8,602 bases of DNA. Origin: JAAKFL01 sp964629645. Its GTDB lineage: Bacteria > Chlamydiota > Chlamydiia > Chlamydiales > SLFE01. Below the pieces are notes generated by a model that had not been told where the DNA came from, searched no databases, and saw only the letters and a program-made list of their open reading frames with translations. This document shows, piece after piece, positions 5,912 to 8,602 of the stretch; position 1 is the first letter of the stretch; every line of letters begins with the position of its first letter. A program made the translations under genes and the position numbers. The stretch is taken from positions 1-8,602 of the forward strand of contig CAZVSU010000086.1 in assembly GCA_964629645.1 (NCBI GenBank), given 5' to 3'.

Positions 5912-7010
5912 CTACGGCGGTTTTGCTTTTCCCGAAAAACTTTTTCCCCAAATTATAAACGGTGATCAGAATCAGCAAGGGGCAGCTCACCTCCAAGATT
6001 GGGGTCGTCACGACCATTAAGCCATCGAAAGTGAAGAGGGAGAGGAAGTAGGTGAGTGCGACACCTCCCAAAACAGAGGCATTGCCGCTCTCATCCCACT
6101 TGAGGTATTTCTCCCGCATGAAATCGGCAAAGACAGAAAGCATCGCGACCGATGTAGTCATGCAGGCGAGAAACACGATCACCACCGGCACAAGGCTTAA
6201 GTTGGGCCCTAAAAATTGCTGCGAGATAAAAGGGAGAAGCTGATCTTTTGCAAGCGGTGCTAGAAGCGCCGCGTTGCGGGCTGCCATATAGATGAGCCCT
6301 CCGTATACGATGGCCAGAACAGACATTCCGATAAAGCCCGATAAGAGCGCTTTTTTCATTGAGGCGCCTATCGGCTTTTTTTCGGCCTGAATCACAGCGA
6401 TGATCGACAGGGAAAAGAAAAAGGAGGCGATGAGATCCATTGTTTCATATCCGTGGGCAAGGCCGGTGTGGAAGATGGCGCCGCTTGAATGGTCGGCGAC
6501 AGGAGGAGATGCCGTGCCGCTCATTCCAAGCGTCCAAAGGACGGCAAGGCAGATCAAAAGCATGGGAGTCAAGACATAGCCCAAAATCTCAATCATCCGA
6601 CTTTTTCGGACGATGGAAAAATAGACAACCGCCGAATAACCGATGGCAAAAATCCAAAGGGGAATCACGGAAGTGACTGTTGCAAAGGATTCGTAGGCGA
6701 CCCGTATGCACCTCGGCGCAGCTCCAAAGGGGATCCAAACAAGCATGAGAAGCGAGACAAAAATCAAGGCATTGCGCTTGCCGATGGTGTTAAAAAACGT
6801 TTCTGTGTTGCCTTGATAAGCCACCATGGCGACGACGCCAAACAAGGGGCCGATGACCCCGGAGAGGACAAACCCCGCCAGAGCAAAGGGCCATCTATCT
6901 CCGGCGTATTGGCCCAAAAAAAGAGGAAAAACGAGGTTGCCCGATCCGAAAAACATCGAGAAAAACGCAAGTCCTATAATGAAGGGGGAAAATTTTTTTG
7001 GTTCTGACAT
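5901..7010 (-). CDS. brnQ: Branched-chain amino acid:cation symporter (BrnQ/LIVCS family)
   Basis: This is an inner-membrane carrier for Leu, Ile and Val driven by an Na+ or H+ gradient. The 369-aa product is highly hydrophobic with about eleven predicted membrane segments. The first segment carries the family signature FFGSGNLVFP (20-29), equivalent to the FFGAGN-IFPP motif of enterobacterial BrnQ. 'WIPFGAAPRCIRVAYE' follows at about 90-105, and the C-terminal tail is Lys-rich and cytosolic. Enterobacterial BrnQ has about 440 residues; this shorter form, with the -PRCI- motif, agrees with what I recall of chlamydial BrnQ. The ATG at 7010 has AAGGA about nine bases upstream on the minus strand. 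The gene converges on the effector gene with only ten bases between stop codons and diverges from the TSUP gene. An obligate intracellular bacterium that cannot make branched-chain amino acids would depend on such uptake. The exact substrate is inferred from the family. Confidence 0.9.
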   Translation of the reverse strand: MSEPKKFSPFIIGLAFFSMFFGSGNLVFPLFLGQYAGDRWPFALAGFVLSGVIGPLFGVVAMVAYQGNTETFFNTIGKRNALIFVSLLMLVWIPFGAAPRCIRVAYESFATVTSVIPLWIFAIGYSAVVYFSIVRKSRMIEILGYVLTPMLLICLAVLWTLGMSGTASPPVADHSSGAIFHTGLAHGYETMDLIASFFFSLSIIAVIQAEKKPIGASMKKALLSGFIGMSVLAIVYGGLIYMAARNAALLAPLAKDQLLPFISQQFLGPNLSLVPVVIVFLACMTTSVAMLSVFADFMREKYLKWDESGNASVLGGVALTYFLSLFTFDGLMVVTTPILEVSCPLLILITVYNLGKKFFGKSKTAVEKI

Positions 7011-7128
7011 GAATGGAAATCCTTATGAGTGATGATTTGAGTTTACGGCTGGCGACAGACCGGGCAACAACATCGCTTGATTGGTAAGGACTTCACGTCA
7101 GGATCCTTGATTTAAAAGGGTGAGTAAA

Positions 7129-7153
7129 TTAAACCTAAGTTTAACACTATAAA
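7129..7153 (+). promoter_or_regulatory. Candidate operator and -10 box upstream of the TSUP gene
   Basis: TTAAACCTAAGTTTAA (7129-7144) is a perfect 6-bp inverted repeat with a four-base spacer. It is followed at once by TATAAA (7148-7153), a plausible -10. No good -35 sits at the right distance; the inverted repeat occupies the spacer, as expected for an operator. If the -10 is real, transcription would begin only a few bases before the ATG at 7166. Confidence 0.35.
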
Positions 7154-7165
7154 CCTTTTTTCGCA

Positions 7166-7954
7166 ATGATATCACTGATTTTCTACATCGGCGTCGGGCT
7201 TCTCGGCGGGATCCTGTCGGGCCTTTTAGGTCTTGGCGGCGGGCTTATCGTCGTCCCCTGCCTTGCCCTTCATTTTGCTTTTATTGGATTTAGGCCGGAA
7301 ATTCTGATGCATCTCGCCGTCGGCTCATCCCTGGCAGCCATGATCACGACAACGAGTTTTTCCACCTGGTCCCACCTCAGGCAGGGGGCTAAAATCTGGC
7401 CAACCTTTCGCCTTATGGCGGGGGGAATCGTCATGGGAACGCTCTTCGGGGCTGTAGTCGCTGATTTTGTCCATTCCGTTGTCTTAAGTGTTGCGTTCGG
7501 CGGGTTTGCCATCCTTTTTTCGTTTCAGTCGTTTTTTGTCGATTGGTTGAAAAAAGAGGGAGAGCCCAAAGCCAAAGTCACCATCGGGTCATCGTTTCTC
7601 ATTGGAACGGTTTCGTCGCTCCTTGGAATCGGAGCCGGCTCGCTTGGCCTTCCGTTTCTGACAAGCTACGAAAGACTCACCATGCACCGCGCTGTCGCTG
7701 TCTCTGCGGCCCTCTCTCTTATCGTCTCTATTTTCGGGACGATCAGCTATCTCTTGGCCGGATCATTCGAAGACAATCTCCCTCCCTGGACAACGGGCTA
7801 CCTCTACTGGCCCGCCATTGTCGGCGTCAGCCTTGGGAGCCCGCTCACTGCCTGGGGATCGGCGATTTTAGCACACCGCCTGCCGGTCAATCGATTGAAG
7901 CAAATTTTTGCTGTCATCTTGTTCATTATCGGCGTCCGGATGCTCTTTTTCTAG
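7166..7954 (+). CDS. TSUP-family (TauE/SafE, formerly DUF81) membrane transporter
   Basis: This is an inner-membrane protein of the TauE/SafE family, which exports or imports sulfur-containing and organic anions such as sulfite, sulfoacetate or taurine; the substrate cannot be read from the sequence. The 262 aa form about eight membrane segments in two homologous halves. The first half has SGLLGLGGGLIVVP (18-31) followed by AVGSSLAAMITTT (51-63). The second repeats it as SSLLGIGAGSLGLPFL (150-165) followed by AVSAALSLIVSIFGTISY (178-195). An in-frame TAA at 7142-7144 rules out a much longer protein, and ATG 7166 is the only sensible start, yet no purine-rich ribosome binding site precedes it (CCTTTTTTCGCA). 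The C-terminal 'ILFIIGVRMLFF' is a normal family ending. The stop codon lies in a CTAG that abuts an IS5-type remnant. The gene is divergent from brnQ across 155 bases. Confidence 0.9.
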   Translation: MISLIFYIGVGLLGGILSGLLGLGGGLIVVPCLALHFAFIGFRPEILMHLAVGSSLAAMITTTSFSTWSHLRQGAKIWPTFRLMAGGIVMGTLFGAVVADFVHSVVLSVAFGGFAILFSFQSFFVDWLKKEGEPKAKVTIGSSFLIGTVSSLLGIGAGSLGLPFLTSYERLTMHRAVAVSAALSLIVSIFGTISYLLAGSFEDNLPPWTTGYLYWPAIVGVSLGSPLTAWGSAILAHRLPVNRLKQIFAVILFIIGVRMLFF

Positions 7955-8020
7955 ATAGTGTCGTCAAATTATAGTTTTCTGTTATAAGATCTGCTGATAG
8001 ACAGCTTTTAGGAGGAACCA

Positions 8021-8594
8021 ATGACAGCACACAGACGCCATGACATATCCGATGCACTATGGGAAAAATCGAGCCAAATCTACCTGGATCAGCGGGATCT
8101 GTAGGTAGCCCGGCAAAGGATGATCGCAGTTTTATTAATGGCGTTTTTTGGATCCTACGGACAGGCGCTCCTTGGTGAGATTTGCCTTCGGATTACGGAG
8201 ATTGGAAAAACATACACCGAAGGTTTTGCAGGTGGAGAGATCGTGGTGTTTGGGAAAGATTACTAGAGATGATGATTGATGAGCCAGACTATGAGTGGCT
8301 AATGATAGATGCCAGTCATATCAAAGTTCATCCTCACGCGGCAGGTGCAAAAGGAGGTAATCAAGACATGAGTCGCACAAAAGGGGGCTCAACACAAAAA
8401 TACATCTGGCCGTGGATGCGCATGGTATGCCGCTCAGAATCATTATTACAGAGGGTACCTCGCACGATAGCATTCAGGCAAGTTACTTGATTGAAGGGGT
8501 TTTAGCCGAGCACCTTCTTGCAGACAAAGCGTATGATAGTAATGCAATTATCATCTTTCGCCGAAAGACCCCTTCATTCATGAAGGGGATGTAA
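8021..8594 (+). pseudogene. IS5-family DDE transposase, frameshifted and partial
   Basis: Three reading-frame pieces join into one transposase. Piece 1 starts at ATG 8021 (AGGAGG at 8010-8015): MTAHRRHDISDALWEK through QRDL, ending at TAG 8102-8104. Piece 2 continues in the -1 frame from about 8101 (AKDDRSFINGVFWILRTGAPW), meets an in-frame TGA at 8176-8178 where the family has Arg (PW-R-DLP, a CGA to TGA change), and goes on through DYGDW, VWERLL, the first catalytic Asp in WLMIDASHIKVH (codon 8308-8310) and HAAGAKGG. Piece 3 needs another -1 shift at the five-G run 8383-8387 and reads LNTKIHLAVDAHGMPL to LLADKAYDSNAII, including the second catalytic Asp (codon 8523-8525). Homology fades after about 8553, and the Glu-containing C-terminal region is missing. 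With three lesions before the C-terminus it cannot make active enzyme. The G-run shift alone could be programmed frameshifting, but the earlier stops argue for decay. Confidence 0.88.
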
Positions 8595-8601
8595 GGCGAA
8601 A
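8556..8601. repeat. 46-base imperfect palindrome (two-tier hairpin)
   Basis: The outer arms TTTCGCC (8556-8562) and GGCGAAA (8595-8601) and the inner arms CCCCTTCAT (8569-8577) and ATGAAGGGG (8580-8588) share exactly the same centre (8578/8579). The six-base stretches between them are largely unpaired, giving a hairpin with an internal loop. It begins where recognisable transposase sequence ends. It could be a palindromic repeat unit, an IS end structure, or a terminator whose tail lies beyond the window. Confidence 0.6.
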
Positions 8602-8602
8602 A

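Larger units (their letters stand above)
7955..8602 (+). mobile_element. IS5-family insertion sequence remnant, running off the right edge
   Basis: An IS5-like transposase pseudogene occupies 8021 to about 8594. The 66 bases between the TSUP stop and its ATG look like an IS end with a promoter: ATAGTGTCGTCAAATTATAG (7955-7974) could be the terminal inverted repeat, and TCGTCA (7961-7966), a 16-base spacer and TATAAG (7983-7988) could be the transposase promoter. CTAG (7951-7954) fits the YTAR target preference of IS5 relatives. The right end is not in the window, so the true boundary and any target duplication are unproven. Confidence 0.55.

Noticed and set aside
6440..7007. Plus-strand open frames of 78 and 172 codons opposite the brnQ-like gene
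   Set aside because: They are antisense to a clearly recognisable transporter; their Lys/Arg/Gly-rich products are typical shadows of membrane-protein coding sequence.
7543..7974. A 143-codon plus-strand frame inside the TSUP gene
   Set aside because: It overlaps the transporter frame, has Arg/His/Ser-rich shadow composition and no ribosome binding site.
1..8602. CRISPR array, tRNA genes, replication origin
   Set aside because: No regularly spaced direct repeats, no cloverleaf with a recognisable T-arm, and no clusters of DnaA boxes were seen.

Overview
The window looks like chromosomal DNA of a member of the Chlamydiota, most likely one of the amoeba-associated 'environmental' families. 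Three things suggest this: a short BrnQ-type branched-chain amino acid transporter with the FFGSGN and PRCI signatures I associate with chlamydial BrnQ; a large secreted-effector-like protein that joins ankyrin repeats to CE-clan (Ulp1/ChlaDub-like) folds; and a decayed IS5-family transposase of a kind common in these genomes. Genus and species cannot be fixed from the sequence, and the assignment is an inference.

Layout, left to right. (1) 135-635 encodes a small unrecognised cytosolic protein, closed by a strong, possibly bidirectional hairpin terminator (657-686). (2) 687-1369 is about 680 bases without a credible gene. It holds a boxA-like motif and a run of four hairpins between 1070 and 1266, one of which carries an anti-Shine-Dalgarno-like loop. 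(3) 1370-2977 is a two-gene operon: rodA (SEDS peptidoglycan glycosyltransferase, TTG start) and a 152-residue protein beginning like a nitrobindin/calycin barrel. (4) An AT-rich spacer carries a near-consensus sigma70/sigma66 promoter that drives a 939-residue protein (3071-5890). This is the most notable object here: N-terminal ankyrin-like repeats followed by two domains that match the CE-clan cysteine protease pattern, with the catalytic His and Cys replaced in both. (5) A brnQ-like transporter gene lies on the opposite strand, and its stop is only 10 bases from the effector stop. (6) Divergent from it is a TSUP (TauE/SafE) membrane transporter with no visible ribosome binding site and a perfect inverted repeat next to its -10. 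(7) From the TSUP stop codon to the right edge lies an IS5-family remnant. Its transposase reading frame is broken by two frameshifts and an in-frame stop, and it ends in a 46-base palindromic structure.

The genes do not form one pathway. rodA belongs to cell-envelope synthesis and division, and the two transporters fit a nutrient-scavenging intracellular lifestyle. The 939-residue protein has its own promoter and looks like an independently regulated host-interaction effector. The best candidate for something undescribed is this tandem pseudo-protease effector, with the structured intergenic region 1070-1266 second.
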